DNA from: Nematostella vectensis
Lineage: Eukaryota; Cnidaria; Anthozoa; Actiniaria; Edwardsiidae
DNA: 64,000 bases
Assembly: GCF_932526225.1 (NCBI RefSeq)
Contig: NC_064039.1
Coordinates: forward strand, 13,720,139-13,784,138
Reading direction: 5' to 3'
Below the pieces are notes generated by a model, which was not told where the DNA came from, did not search any database, and saw only the letters and a program-made list of their open reading frames with translations. Numbering within the stretch: position 1 is the first letter of the stretch; the number at the start of each line of letters is the position of its first letter. Positions 47,701 to 56,616 of this stretch are shown here, piece by piece. The translations under genes and the position numbers were made by a program.

Positions 47701-47915
47701 ATGAATATTGTAGAGGCAAATTTTAATTACCAGAGAAAAATGTTAGGAGCGTTGACCCTAGCCCCGTTCAAAAAGAAAAAGCAGGAACTAATTCTCGTCT
47801 TTTTTATTTTTCTCTTAGAAAACAACGCAAGGTGGCCGGCCAGTTCAAGGGGATCGTCCGCGCTTCCAAGAAGGGGTCTGTTCTTGCTCAGCGGCGAAAT
47901 GTTAAACGGAAATGA
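23785..47915 (+). CDS. RRP12: RRP12-like ribosomal RNA processing protein, 39 exons
   Basis: HEAT-repeat nucle(ol)ar protein of the NUC173 family, needed for maturation and export of 40S and 60S precursors. Exons: 23785-24108, 24597-24626, 24880-24933, 25105-25181, 25640-25745, 26079-26195, 26690-26813, 27500-27573, 27738-27791, 28500-28598, 28811-28902, 28972-29083, 29340-29440, 30533-30611, 30691-30827, 31809-31850, 31980-32101, 32476-32540, 32776-32826, 33007-33115, 33689-33837, 34211-34278, 35292-35385, 35797-35955, 38210-38290, 38385-38493, 39003-39110, 39445-39602, 39787-39878, 40386-40500, 40725-40771, 40904-40973, 43937-44054, 44664-44792, 45151-45188, 45568-45622, 45990-46042, 46418-46500, 47819-47915. 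All phases agree, giving 1263 residues (human about 1297). Landmarks: [24 protein letters not shown]-type [100 protein letters not shown], acidic stretches and a basic C-terminus ([15 protein letters not shown]). The frame is open upstream to an ATG at 23545, but similarity starts at 23785. Confidence 0.95.
26439..26667. mobile_element. MITE in RRP12 intron 6 (~229 bp)
   Basis: The left end TGCCTGGTGCACACTAGTGA pairs with the right end TCACTAGTGTGCACTAAGCA. The interior is rich in complementary CATAATGACATA and TATGTCATTATG motifs, and AAGCCCAACATAAC pairs with GTTATGTTGGGCTT. It is non-coding and almost fully foldable, as expected of a non-autonomous DNA transposon. Confidence 0.8.
27792..27985 (+). 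repeat. ~32-bp tandem array starting at RRP12 exon 9 donor
   Basis: The intron starts GTAAGGATGGTACAGTATAC and is followed by about five units of the form ATAAGGATGGTATACAAAGT ACAGTATTTTTG. The first unit coincides with the functional donor (GTAAGGATGG); later copies read ATAAGGATGG, having lost the GT. Confidence 0.8.
30133..30466. mobile_element. ~300-bp insertion with 18-bp direct repeats in RRP12 intron 13
   Basis: GTGTTGCTAAGTTCCAAT occurs at 30133-30150 and again at 30449-30466, an 18-bp target-site duplication flanking 30151-30448. The insert has an internal inverted pair (ACACCAAAAAATTC and GAATTCCAGTTTTTGGTGT). Related pieces occur elsewhere: its CGTCTTTAATAAGACTTCTT segment, inverted, at about 56083-56110, and its CTATTTGGGCTTTTTGTATT end, inverted, at about 63753-63780. 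The long duplication fits target-primed retrotransposition (SINE-like), while the inverted pair fits a DNA element, so the class is open. Confidence 0.75.
33181..33337. mobile_element. Short inverted-repeat element in RRP12 intron 20 (~157 bp)
   Basis: AGGGGCGTAGTCAGGG at the left and CTGGCTACGCCGCT at the right are imperfect inverted repeats. Inside are C-rich and complementary GGGCCCCCTCCTG-type segments. Such GGCGTAGCC-ended units are a recurrent small repeat type in invertebrate genomes. No target duplication was resolved. Confidence 0.6.
35010..35291 (+). repeat. Tandem array carrying copies of the RRP12 exon 23 acceptor
   Basis: About five units of ~50-60 bp of the form AGGGGGGTTTAATCTAGTTTC then TTGGAATTCCAG/GAA. 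The last unit is the real 3' splice site (AG 35290-35291, exon from 35292). Earlier copies read GAATTCCAAGAAGTC (~35047), GAATTCCAGGAAGTC (AG at 35143-35144, an intact decoy), GAGTTCCATAAAG (~35190) and GAATTCCATGGAG (~35240). The unit includes the polypyrimidine-like segment and the first exon bases. Confidence 0.85.
35956..37800 (+). repeat. 33-bp minisatellite starting at RRP12 exon 24 donor
   Basis: Roughly 55 units of 33 bp (ACTACTAGCACCCATCACAT then CACTACACCCCAA) fill the intron from its first base. The donor GTGAGTCACCTCTCTACACC aligns with the unit's ACCCATCACATCACTACACC, so the donor end looks like the seed or a diverged first unit. The unit length is a multiple of three and lacks stops, so the frame of exon 24 stays open through the array to 37419 (Thr/His/Pro repeat [11 protein letters not shown]). 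Ordinary splicing to 38210 removes it. Copy-number differences occur in TCACC/TCACA and CATCAC/CATCAT variants. Confidence 0.95.
39288..39423. mobile_element. Palindromic MITE, copy 1 (136 bp), RRP12 intron 27
   Basis: Starts GGCTTCTAAGTC and ends GACTTAGCC. Long arms ATTATCCATGAGCCGTATTC and GAATACGGCTCATGGATAA are complementary. A second copy in the window is at 49588-49722. Only a short loop (GATTAAACAATCGACTTGAT) separates the arms. Confidence 0.85.
39630..39786 (+). repeat. ~52-bp diverged repeat running into RRP12 exon 29 acceptor
   Basis: Three imperfect units beginning CAGTCATTGGTTCAAGTCGA, CAGTCGTGGGATCTAATTGG and CAGTCGTGGAATCTGATTGG, with TGTCGAAGGGCA in the first two. The third unit contains the functional acceptor (TTATCGTTTCAG/GCGAGTGG). 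Homology across the junction itself is weak, so anchoring at the splice site is tentative. Confidence 0.5.
40033..40189. mobile_element. MITE with CTTCATGTAGCCA termini, copy 1, RRP12 intron 29
   Basis: AGTACTTCATGTAGCCAG at the left and CTGGCTACATGAAGTACC at the right are near-perfect inverted repeats. The same termini bound a shorter element at 46839-46929. Non-coding. Confidence 0.75.
41080..43660 (+). repeat. 40-bp minisatellite in RRP12 intron 32
   Basis: About 62 units of 40 bp: GGGTACTGGTGCTGTTTACA then CAGCTATACAAAGCAATGTT, with recurrent variants (TTGGGTTCTGG, TTTGGTACTGG, GTATACA for GTTTACA). Diverged edge units contain CAAGGACCTATAGAAAGCAA at the left and TACAAAAGGCGTGAA at the right. 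As 40 is not a multiple of three and the unit has no stop, all three plus frames are open for up to 600 codons; this is a sequence artefact in an intron between exons 40904-40973 and 43937-44054. Confidence 0.95.
44475..44663 (+). repeat. 47-bp array carrying copies of the RRP12 exon 34 acceptor
   Basis: Four acceptors spaced exactly 47 bp apart (AG at 44521-44522, 44568-44569, 44615-44616 and the real one at 44662-44663). Each has GTGTTTTTAG or TTTGTTTGTAG followed by CCACGGATCCAAGGAA (third copy TTACGGATTCAAGGAA). The real exon continues AGGGAAAGCGC. Use of a decoy would insert the next unit, whose own acceptor supplies an in-frame TAG. Confidence 0.95.
45251..45420. repeat. 65-bp duplication rich in CCAAT/ATTGG motifs
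   Basis: TTGGCCAATCACACTCTTGC, TTTTAAGTCAGTCATTGGTC and CAAGTGGTTTGAGTGACAGC occur twice in tandem, with a diverged third set continuing to about 45480. It lies in RRP12 intron 35 and encodes nothing. Confidence 0.85.
46839..46929. mobile_element. MITE with TTTATGTAGCCATC termini, copy 2, RRP12 intron 38
   Basis: CTTTATGTAGCCATCAATAG near the left and ATTGATGGCTACATGAAGTA at the right are inverted repeats of the same terminal type as 40033-40189. The ~50-bp loop holds CCTAACCACCTTACCCAAAC. Confidence 0.7.
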
Positions 47916-49587
47916 ACGGCAAGACATGTACAATATAACCAATTTACCAACTGGATTAAAGTCGATTCTTGCATAAAAAATGAAGCTTATGTATGAAGTT
48001 TTGAATTAATTCATAAAAAAAAATGAAGCTGATGTATAAAGTTCATGTAAAATCACCATGTTGCCACGGCGTTAATAGCGTTAATAGTCAAGAATCATTC
48101 TAGACGTGTCGTCTTTGTTGCGTGAATTCATTATTCAGAATTTACCCTACCTTATCAAAAATAAAAAGAGTACCAAAAAGTATAACACGATGATATAATA
48201 CTTTGTTTGAAAAATGTTATTTATGGAAATTCACCCTCGATGAGGCCTCGTTATTACAACAAAATGGGATGCGACCTTAATACGTTTTAGCGCCAAGACC
48301 CTATTGATTATTTGTGAGGGCAAGTTGTGCAGTGAAGTGAATGATAAACACGAAAAAGACATCAAAAGTTTTCCTTTTGATCCTAGCGGACCGCCATATC
48401 GGCCAAACACCATTCAGTTCTTCTAAAGGACGAGGGTTTGAAATAACAGCAAAACGCCTATGTTTTTCGAGACAGTTCTATCATTGTTGTCATGGTATAT
48501 GCCATCCCATGGTTTTATTGTTAATAAGGGAGACGTAAGTGAATGAAATAATTAAAAACGAGAATACATCAAATGTCCACATTTTATCACACAGGGACGC
48601 CATTACGGTTAAAAACCATCTTGAGCATGTTTCAAGTTCAATATAATATTGATATGGCTTCTGTTCTGATGCATATTGTGCGAAAAAATAGGCATCTGCA
48701 AATTCTAGTATTAAACGTAATTGAAAGGACACAAAACAATTAAAAGAATGAGAACAAAAACTTTTCTAGAATGTTTAGCAGGTGAAAGTTTTCAGCGTCA
48801 TTTTCTTTCCATGAATAACTGATGATCGTAACTAAAGCAAGTGTTGAGTCCTATTTGCAAGACGAGACGCTAGGTAAGCTTAAAGCTTCTTGAAAATTTA
48901 ACTTTGAAAACGTATAAGAGGGACGGATTTCACAAATCCTGGAAAAGTGCTTACCTGGTGCATAGGACTTATCCAGGAAAAGGTCACAGGTTTGGTTTGG
49001 TGTCTTTTGAAAAGGTTAACATGTAGTAATGTGTTTCGTTAAAAAACTCTTTATTAGAAGCTTAAACATAAATTTTGGACTTTCCCAAAGGTATTGTTTT
49101 TGAAATTTTTAAATAAGAATTAAAATTCTTACGAGTTATCTCCTAGGTCTCGGAAGCGATGGTCTTAAAACATGGTTGTAGTCTTTCATTTTGACATAAA
49201 CAACTATGTTGCTACGTTTATAAGCATCCGTATTGCGGGTCTACCACATTGAAAGGTTAATGAGCTGGAGTTCTGTTTAAGAGAATTAATTTTTGTTTTG
49301 GAAAACACAATTTGATCCTGCATTTTGGAACGCATCAGGACTAAAAAAGATTTTTTTTTTTGCTATATGAGCCTTTCGGCGTGTTCTTAAAATATTGTGA
49401 AAACTCAGGCTGGATGTTCTTATAAAAATGCATCTTATTAAAAAAAATGTATTCTTTTTACAAATTGTGCAGACGATGCATATTTTATGAATTGTATGCA
49501 ATTGAAAAGGTATTTTTTTGGACATACAAATTTTAAGATATTATTCGACCTTGGACGACACCTGGAGTAAGTGTTATTGAAATCTCA
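47916..49587. other. Spacer downstream of RRP12
   Basis: Holds the RRP12 3' UTR (duplicated CATAAAAAATGAAGCT / ATAAAAAAAAATGAAGCT segments at about 47970-48030) and AT-rich sequence. The second copy of the dispersed repeat described at 12785 is at about 49305-49425. No exon-like structure was seen. Confidence 0.5.
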
Positions 49588-49722
49588 GGCTAAGTTCGAA
49601 CGTCTTATTATCCCTGAGCCGTATTCAATACAAATGCGTGCAAATGAAGATGAAACAATGGGCTTGATTCATTTGCATGCATTAAATACGGCTCATGGAT
49701 AATACGACGTTTGGTCTTAGCC
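49588..49722. mobile_element. Palindromic MITE, copy 2 (135 bp)
   Basis: GGCTAAGTTCGAACGTCTTA at the left and CGACGTTTGGTCTTAGCC at the right, with internal arms CCTGAGCCGTATTCAATAC and TTAAATACGGCTCATGGATA. It belongs to the same family as 39288-39423. Confidence 0.85.
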
Positions 49723-49912
49723 TTAAAGACGAATTTTGAAATGTTGGCACATTTTCATTTCTTGTCCCTCTATTTGAATTACACCTATTTAAAAATGTAT
49801 GCGGAATCCTAGGTTTCCAATCCTGTCATTCGACAAAGCTAGTACTTCGTGGATACCATAAGCATTCCACAATTGAGACGATCTTTCAATCGAGTTCCTA
49901 ACATTAAACTAC

Positions 49913-50146
49913 ATGAGGTTTATTGTTAATCAACTCTCTCGACATGATCCAGCCGCCCAAACCATGAAAGCTTTTAGCGAAGATTTGCCCTGGAGAGTAA
50001 TTTTCTATCAATATTTTTTTAAGACTCATCTTTTTAAGATACTTGCAGAGCACTTTTTGTTGGGACATCATTCGTATACGATACCAGAAAAGCCATTAGT
50101 ACAAGCAAATGGTGTAGAAAATATGCCAAATTGTTCAAATTTTTAG
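49913..50146 (+). mobile_element. Possible transposase N-terminal fragment, weak
   Basis: The ORF contains MKAFSEDLPWRVIFYQYFF, which resembles the SEDLRWRVV-type start of helix-turn-helix regions in Tc1/IS630-like transposases, then degenerates. It lies just before and runs into the left arm of the large palindrome at 50096. Too short to be sure; probably an inactivated remnant. Confidence 0.25.
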
Positions 50147-50922
50147 TACAAGCATAAAATTTAAGATGGTAGATCTTGATATTACAAGTAATTTGCAATA
50201 GGACGCCACGCCCTATAACGTATACTTCCAGTTTTATAAGGCTGCATATAATATACCTTTGAATGAAGAAAAAATGTCCAATTAATGGAGTGATACAGGA
50301 CAAAAAACTTGCTAACTGATAACAATAAACGTCTTCTATAATATCAATTCGTAAGACACGCCTTTTTGATATTACTTACAAAACTTCTAGAGAATAGACG
50401 TTTATGATTATAAATTCATACCAGACATACACAAGTACATATCTAAAGTCACGCGAAATGTTTATTTGCTTTATAATGATTAGTTCTTCTTAGGACGCCA
50501 CGCCCAATTTCGTATACTTACAGTGTTTTGGGGATAAAATAAACCCTTTTTGAATGAAAACAGAGTACATTTCATAGAATGATACATTCGTAAAAACCTT
50601 GCAGTTTGATTAAAAGAAGTGTTCTCTATAATATAAAATTGGCAAGACACGCCTTTTTAATCATACTTACAGCAATCCTAGAGAAAGTTCGGTTTGAAGT
50701 ACAATTAAATACCAAACACAATACTGAAGTGCATATCTTTTACTTATGCGCATTCATTTACTTTAAATAAATAGAAATGAAGTACGCCACTATTACTTTA
50801 ATACAAATCATACCACGTGCAAATATCTGTTCCACGCTGAATGATATCCCTCATAGGATACAACGCCCAAATTTTACTACAAGGCTAAGATTTTTTTTCT
50901 GATTGATCATGCTCGAAAACTG

Positions 50923-51154
50923 GGGAAAGCTTATTTTAATTTCTTGCGGCTATAAGCTGCTCAGTGAGCAAGGCCCAGATTAACTAACTGGTTGCGATCA
51001 AGTAGTGTCTTCTTCGTTTTACAACAAAGGAAAGAAAAGGGAAAGCTTATTTTAATTTCTTGCGGCTATAAGCTGCTCAGTGAGCAAGGCCCAGATTAAC
51101 TAACTGGTTGCGATCAAGTAGTGTCTTCCTCGTTCTACAACAAAGAAAAGAAAA
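50923..51154 (+). repeat. 116-bp direct duplication
   Basis: GGGAAAGCTTATTTTAATTT through AAGTAGTGTCTTCTTCGTTT and ACAACAAAG occurs at 50923 and again at 51039, nearly identical over the whole length. It lies inside the 2.7-kb palindromic element. Confidence 0.95.
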
Positions 51155-51742
51155 GGAACACCTGGGGCGTTCGTGAAGATGTCACCATCGGCACCATTCC
51201 TGACAAGGAATTTATGAACCAAGCCTTCACACCTGGAGCTATTTGTAGTTATAATGTTCGGTCGCACCAGCACTTGTCTGGCGGGGGGGAGGGGGTGGGG
51301 GCAGACATCTTCCCAAAGAGAAACAGAATAGAGGTTCTCCACCAATATCTGCTGCTATTACTGGGTCAGGACTCACTGCCTGTACAATACAATCTCTTCA
51401 CCATCTGAATACGGACGAAAATAAACCGATAGTTGACAGTGGGAGCCTGTCTGGACCCTCCCAGAGCCGTCAAGTGTTTGTCTGTTGCTGCTATCCTAAG
51501 TGTGGGTGTTAACCAGAGATAAGATGCGTGGTCGATGCAAGTTGGTCAAATGGAACATACCAGGCACAGCCATGTGCAAATGTGGCGGAAATTTGGAGGG
51601 CCAATAAAAGCGCAAACTATCCAAGTTGGTAAGAGCTAAAAACCAAATGGAAGTTATATAGGCTATGTAACTCTTTCTGTTCGTAGCTTTGCATACCGTG
51701 CAAATTTTAACTCAAAATCTTGGACACCGCGTAGCACGCGAG

Positions 51743-52095
51743 ACCGATGGAATCCCGTCATCCCTTGTCGCGTGCGAGTTCGATAGAATCCCGTCATCCC
51801 TTGTCGCGTGCGAGTTGATGGTATCCCGTCATACATTGTCGCGTGCGAGATCGATGGAATCCCGTCATCCGTTGTCGCGTGCGAGTCTGATGTAATCCCG
51901 TCATCCATTGTCGCGTGCGAGTTTGATGGAATCCCGTCATCCCTTGTCGCGTGCGAGTCTGATGGAATCCCGTCATCCCTTGTCGCGTTTGAGTCTGATG
52001 GAATCCCGTCATCCCTTGTCGCGTTTGAGTCTGATGGAATCCCGTCATCCCTTGTCGCGTTTGAGTCTGATGGAATCCCGTCATCCCTTCGATGG
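51743..52095. repeat. 36-bp minisatellite
   Basis: About ten units of 36 bp, GATGGAATCCCGTCATCCCT then TGTCGCGTGCGAGTCT, with degenerate units continuing to about 52170. It is open on both strands because the unit is a multiple of three, which explains the periodic ORFs. It lies inside the 2.7-kb palindromic element. Confidence 0.95.
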
Positions 52096-53054
52096 CATTC
52101 CGTCACCACTTTTCGCTCGCGTGTCCGATGGAATTTCGTCAATTTTTTACTGCAAGTCGGGATGGCACCCGATGGCACCATCTTGAATGACGGCCATCTT
52201 GGATTTTTTTATTACCATGTAATCAATAGATTCTTTGTACGGATTTACGTGAAACTTAGTAACCTTAAAAAGTATAATTGACTGGAAGAGTCTATAAAAA
52301 ACTATTTCTTAGCTTACTATATGGATATCCGCTTAAATACTTGACATGCCAAAAAACTGGAAGTTCTAGGATCTGGGCGTGGCGTCCTAGCAAAAGCTGC
52401 CAAGTTTCTGCCAGTCGAACGTTTTGCACAGTTTTAGATATATATTTATGTATTTAGCATATCTTTTGGTGATTATCATTATAAGCCACTATCTCTGTGT
52501 GCTCTGTAAGTACCAGGAAAGGGCGTGTCCCATGTATGGATAATGGAATACACGTATCTCTTAATCGGGCTGCAAGGTAATTAGGCCAGTATCATTTCAT
52601 TAAATGTACATGTTTATTGTTTAAAAAAAATAAATTACACCTCTATAAAACTGTAAGTATAAAAAATCGGGCGTGGCGTCAAAAATTACTCGTGATGCCA
52701 AGATCTATGCCAAGATCTATCAGCCAAATTTCATGCTTGTACTAAAAAAATGAACAATTCTTCACCATTTTCCTGTACTACATCTGAACACGGGGACGTC
52801 AAGAGCCGTGCACGGGGAGTGGAAACATGGTGGAAATACTAAACTTCTTTGCCGGTCAACAGTGTTAAACTTAAGGCGTATTGAAATTTATTATATACAT
52901 ACCGAGATTTACGCGCCAAAAACCATTGTGATAAAACTAGTCTCTTCGCGCTAGAGAAGCCAGCTGATTGGTCGTACGATTTTTTCACTAGTGAAAAATG
53001 CCGTATCGAAAAACGCCCTTTTTGCGCGATGATTTGATCGAGGGACACTTTCAC

Positions 53055-53373
53055 TTAGGCCAAGTAAAAATAAACAAATGTTTCCCGTCCGGATTTCTAA
53101 AAAAAATCGGGCGGGCGGGCGGGCGGCTTTTTATTTTATATCTTTATGTCGATGACGAGGTGTATTAACACTGTTCTCAAGACAACTCGCAAGTCATATA
53201 TTACCGAAACTAAAACTTTTAGTTCTTTTGCAATGTTTTCTAAATCAGTACCACAAGTTATTTCTTATTGTTTAATAGGCTTTTGGTTAAAAATAACAAA
53301 TGATAAAATTTTTGAAGCGGCCCCAAAAAGGACGGGGACGGTAAACATTTGTCTATTTTTACTTGGCCTTAGG
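53055..53373. mobile_element. Inverted-repeat element (~318 bp)
   Basis: TTAGGCCAAGTAAAAATAAA then CAAATGTTTCCCGTCC at the left pairs with GGACGGTAAACATTTG then TCTATTTTTACTTGGCCTTA at the right, about 40 bp each. The interior has a GGGCGGGCGGGCGGGCGG tract and no coding capacity. Confidence 0.85.
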
Positions 53374-53660
53374 TTATAGCTATCAGTGAGCCTTGCTGTC
53401 AGTCAAGGAATACGTCTAAGTCTCCAGCAGCTAAAGAGAATCTTATCTAAAAAGCGACTTGACCGACGTCTCTTTAGTACTTCCAGTGACATAGCTATAC
53501 ATATATGCTATAGTGCATGAGCTACAAGGCAGTGGAAGTATTGTTGATTATAGAGCAATGTGGCAAAGGCTATTGGTAAAACATAAATTGGTTGTAAGGA
53601 AATCTTGTTCGACAGGCAGGTTCGGCCGGGGTTAGTGGGTCAGTGGCAAGACTCGGTAAA

Positions 53661-53784
53661 GTCGATCCGTAGAAAGTCGATCCGTAAAAAGTCGGTCCGT
53701 AGAAAGTCGATCCGTAAAAAGTCGATCCGTAAAAAGTCGATCCGTAGAAAGTCGATCCGTAAAAAGTCGATCCGTAGAAAGTCG
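53661..53784. repeat. 15-bp tandem repeat
   Basis: About eight copies of GTCGATCCGTARAAA. The multiple-of-three unit gives periodic ORFs on both strands. Confidence 0.95.
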
Positions 53785-54059
53785 AAACAACAAACTTGAA
53801 CACGATTCACTAAAATAATATATAGATTTAGGCACTGCCTAAAAGCGGAGCCAGCATAAACACCTTTTGTGTTGACTGATCAAAGGTATTATTGGGGGAT
53901 CTAGGATCCTGCTCTCTAATGAGATTTATTTATTGTACCAACCAAATGGATCCAGGCCTTATTCAATAATTCAAATTATGCAGTACATCAAAGTTAACAA
54001 ACACAATTCCTGGTGTGCATATGGCTGTCAAAGTTGCTGTCAGAGTCTAATGGTAAATT

Positions 54060-55335
54060 CTTATGTCCCATCATAGAAGTTCCATTATGAATATCTTTTT
54101 TTTAATCAAAACAATACTCCCACAAGCTTTGCCCTTGTGCAGAAAATGTCATAGATGTAACAGCATTCCAAAGATTCAAAATAATATATTTAGACTGTTT
54201 AGATGCCATACTGTGATTTTTATGTATTGATTTAGTGGCGTTTCTCTCCTTCATTGGACCGAATATTCAGAAAAATGTCTGGAAATTAAAATCCAAAAAA
54301 TATATCTACTTTCATGCATTACATATTGGTGCAACCCACTTTACCATATAGTGGCTTTGTTGTTGGTGGCCTACTCCCAAATGAATGCAATGAAGAAAAA
54401 ACAGATTGAAAATGCTAACTTCTAATTTCAAACCAAACCCTTTCATTGATCTATGTTTGGGGTAGAGAGGAATCAAAGAATATCAATTAACTAAAAAATA
54501 GTCGACGGGGGAGGAGATATAAAGGGAATTGACTCAACTTGAAAGGTTTGGTGAAAAAAATATAACAGTAATGAAAATAATTTGATTGAGCATTTCTTGA
54601 TATTTCCCCTTTCCCATTATCTTAACCCTTTCACCACCACAGGCCTCTAAAGAGGCCATGTCTATGCTATCCAAGCTATGTGAACAGAATTCTATTATTG
54701 AAAGAGAACAAGGTTGTTGCTAGTGTTATAAAGTTTAAGTATCTTGCCCTAAAAAACCCTTCCCCTTAATAAAAGTTCCATTAATGTACATTTGTAAAGC
54801 TACATTCTGACAAGCTTTGTTCTTGCGAAGAACAATGGATAAAACAGGATTTCAAAGATGGAATATAGTGTCAGACACAATTTTAGATAAGATGCAATGC
54901 TGAAGATTTAATGTACCATTTTAAGTGGTGATTTTCCATCCCCATGGGAATTAATATCTATTAATATACATCCAGTAATGCATTATATTTTGGTGTTTTG
55001 AGAAACCCTGGATCTAACTATTCCAATGAAATAAATCTAAACATTTAAAATAAATGTTATGGGCAAGAGACTTGGAAAGAAAATCCTAAAAAGAAAATAT
55101 AAGTGAAAGTAATAAATGAAAATTTCTAATTTAAAAATCAAATCTGTTCATTAATTCATTTTTGGTGTAGAGGGGAAATAGCAAAGAGCATCAATTGCAT
55201 AAAAATAGTCAACAGGGAGAAGAAAAAGGAAGAAATATTACTCTTCCTTAAATGTTTGAAAAGAAAATATAATAACAATAATGTGATAATTATATTCAGT
55301 ACTTTTCTAAAATATCCCCTTTCCCATTATCTTTA
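54060..55335. repeat. Diverged ~0.7-kb tandem duplication
   Basis: Segments near 54064-54625 recur in order near 54768-55330: AAGTTCCATTA; ACAAGCTTTGCCCTTGTG vs ACAAGCTTTGTTCTTGCG; AATTTCTAATTT; GGGGTAGAGAGGAA vs GGTGTAGAGGGGAA; AAAAATAGTCGACGGGG vs AAAAATAGTCAACAGGG; and ATTTCCCCTTTCCCATTATC vs ATATCCCCTTTCCCATTATC. No coding sense in either copy. It may be the 3' UTR of the minus-strand candidate at 55688-56460, or simply old duplicated spacer. Confidence 0.75.
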
Positions 55336-55687
55336 GGTTGATAGAAAACTGTTTTCTTTACAGATTTATTATTTAAAAAGCAAAAGTTTGTTTTTAGTTT
55401 TATATTATATAAGTATTTTGTTCTAAAAAAAACCTATGAGTGTGTACTGCTGAATCACATAGTAATGAACTAGTCATTTGCGCCCCCTCCCTTATGGTCC
55501 CGCAGAAGGCAGGGGTTAATGTGGGGTTTTAGACCACTTTTTAACCAGTTTTTGACTCTTAACTTGGAAACAGGCTTTTATTAAAGTTTAATCCCCCACC
55601 CTTCCCTGGGACCATGGGTGTGGGGGTATCAAATGACTAGTGAATAAGAGCATCCTACTGTTCTCTTCAAGACATGATTTTTAATTC

Positions 55688-56460
55688 TCATGTCTTCCAG
55701 TCTTTAGCATTCATCTTGGCCCTCAGGTAGTTCCTGGTTCATAAAAGAGTGAAAACAATTATTTATTATTTCTTTCAAAACATTCTTTTTATCAAGTCAT
55801 TTATAATCTAACTAATTTTCCACAACTATTTGAAAAAAAATAAACACATGAGATGCAAGATGCAGACAATAACAACAATACATATTGAAAATAGGGATTT
55901 TTTTATCCTCGGTAAGGAAAATTTCTCTTGTAAGTTGAAAAAGCTGCTGTATCTTCTAAGGATATGTATCTTCTTAGGACTAAAAGCACAGGATATAAAG
56001 ACAAGAAAGGTCTTCTTTAGCAGTATTTGACAAATGCAATACGATATTGGTTAGCCTTTATGAAATATCTCAACACAATCAATTTGCCCTGAAGAAGTCT
56101 TATTAAAGACGAATTCCAGTTTTTGTTGTATTGTATTTTATTCAACACAATCAAGAATATAGGTAAAACGAAGAATGTCAAAACAAAACCTGTTATGCTC
56201 AAATAATTTGATTACTAAGTTAAGTACTTGCGTTCTCAAAGCATACAAAAAGGACAACAAAAAGCCTAATAACTGTCATATCCTCAATAGACAATACAAA
56301 TCGTCGTCCGAAACTCACCTTGCATTGTTATTTTGATCGCTTTCTTGTGGTTCTGTTCGCTTTTTAATGTGAACTGTTACTTGCTTAAATTTACTAGCTA
56401 AAACCAGAAAAATCTTGTCGTGAATGAATGTTAGTGGATCTCCTCTAGTTGACTTTATCC
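55688..56460 (-). CDS. Candidate two-exon coding region, weak
   Basis: A minus-strand open stretch from about 56460 to 56319 reads IKSTRGDPLTFIHDKIFLVL then ASKFKQVTVHIKKRTEPQ, ending in codon AG at a good donor (AAG/GTGAGT). An acceptor (TTATGAACCAG) at 55734 begins an exon that completes the codon and reads RNYLRAKMNAKDWKT-stop at 55688. The phases match and the sequence is protein-like, but I recognise no family. The 5' start is unresolved: an ATG (MATKYKHGAREK, 56559) lies in another frame about 100 bp upstream. Confidence 0.3.
56080..56135. mobile_element. Fragment of the repeat seen at 30151-30448
   Basis: GCCCTGAAGAAGTCTTATTA then AAGACGAATTCCAG and TTTTTGTTGTATTGTATT combine the inverted CGTCTTTAATAAGACTTCTTCAGGGC segment of the RRP12 intron insertion with its terminal GAATTCCAGTTTTTGGTGTA. 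Confidence 0.7.
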
Positions 56461-56582
56461 TTGAGTCACAAAATTTGAGGCAAAATAAATAATCATCGCA
56501 TAATCGACAAGAACTTTTTCCCTTGCTCCGTGCTTGTATTTAGTCGCCATTTCGGGGCCGAGTGGGGCCTGGGAGTCGCGCG

Positions 56583-56585
<3 letters not shown>

Positions 56586-56616
<31 letters not shown>
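56586..56616. repeat. (CTGG)n microsatellite
   Basis: About seven copies of the tetranucleotide GGCT/CTGG next to a GC-rich stretch. Confidence 0.95.

Larger units (their letters stand above)
50096..52787. mobile_element. 2.7-kb element with ~0.4-kb diverged inverted arms
   Basis: The left arm (about 50096-50520) and right arm (about 52370-52787) are inverted copies. On the left: AATGGTGTAGAAAATATGCC, TTTTTAGTACAAGCATAAAA, GGACGCCACGCCC, AAGACACGCC. Their complements occur on the right: TGCTTGTACTAAAAAAATGA, GGGCGTGGCGTC, AAAGGGCGTGTCCC, GGGCGTGGCGTCCTAG. The left arm is itself extended by a second related unit to about 50700. The interior carries the 116-bp duplication and the 36-bp array listed separately, and no recognisable transposase. 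It is probably a large non-autonomous element. Confidence 0.7.

Noticed and set aside
24109-47818. Intronic box C/D snoRNAs in RRP12
   Set aside because: TGATGA-like boxes occur (for example about 31181 and 30516), but none has a matching CTGA box and flanking stem at the right distance.
51663-52281. ORFs of 92-172 codons on both strands
   Set aside because: Periodic frames through the 36-bp array.
53570-53835. Repeat-peptide ORFs (SIRRK, STFYG, TDRLF)
   Set aside because: Frames through a 15-bp repeat.
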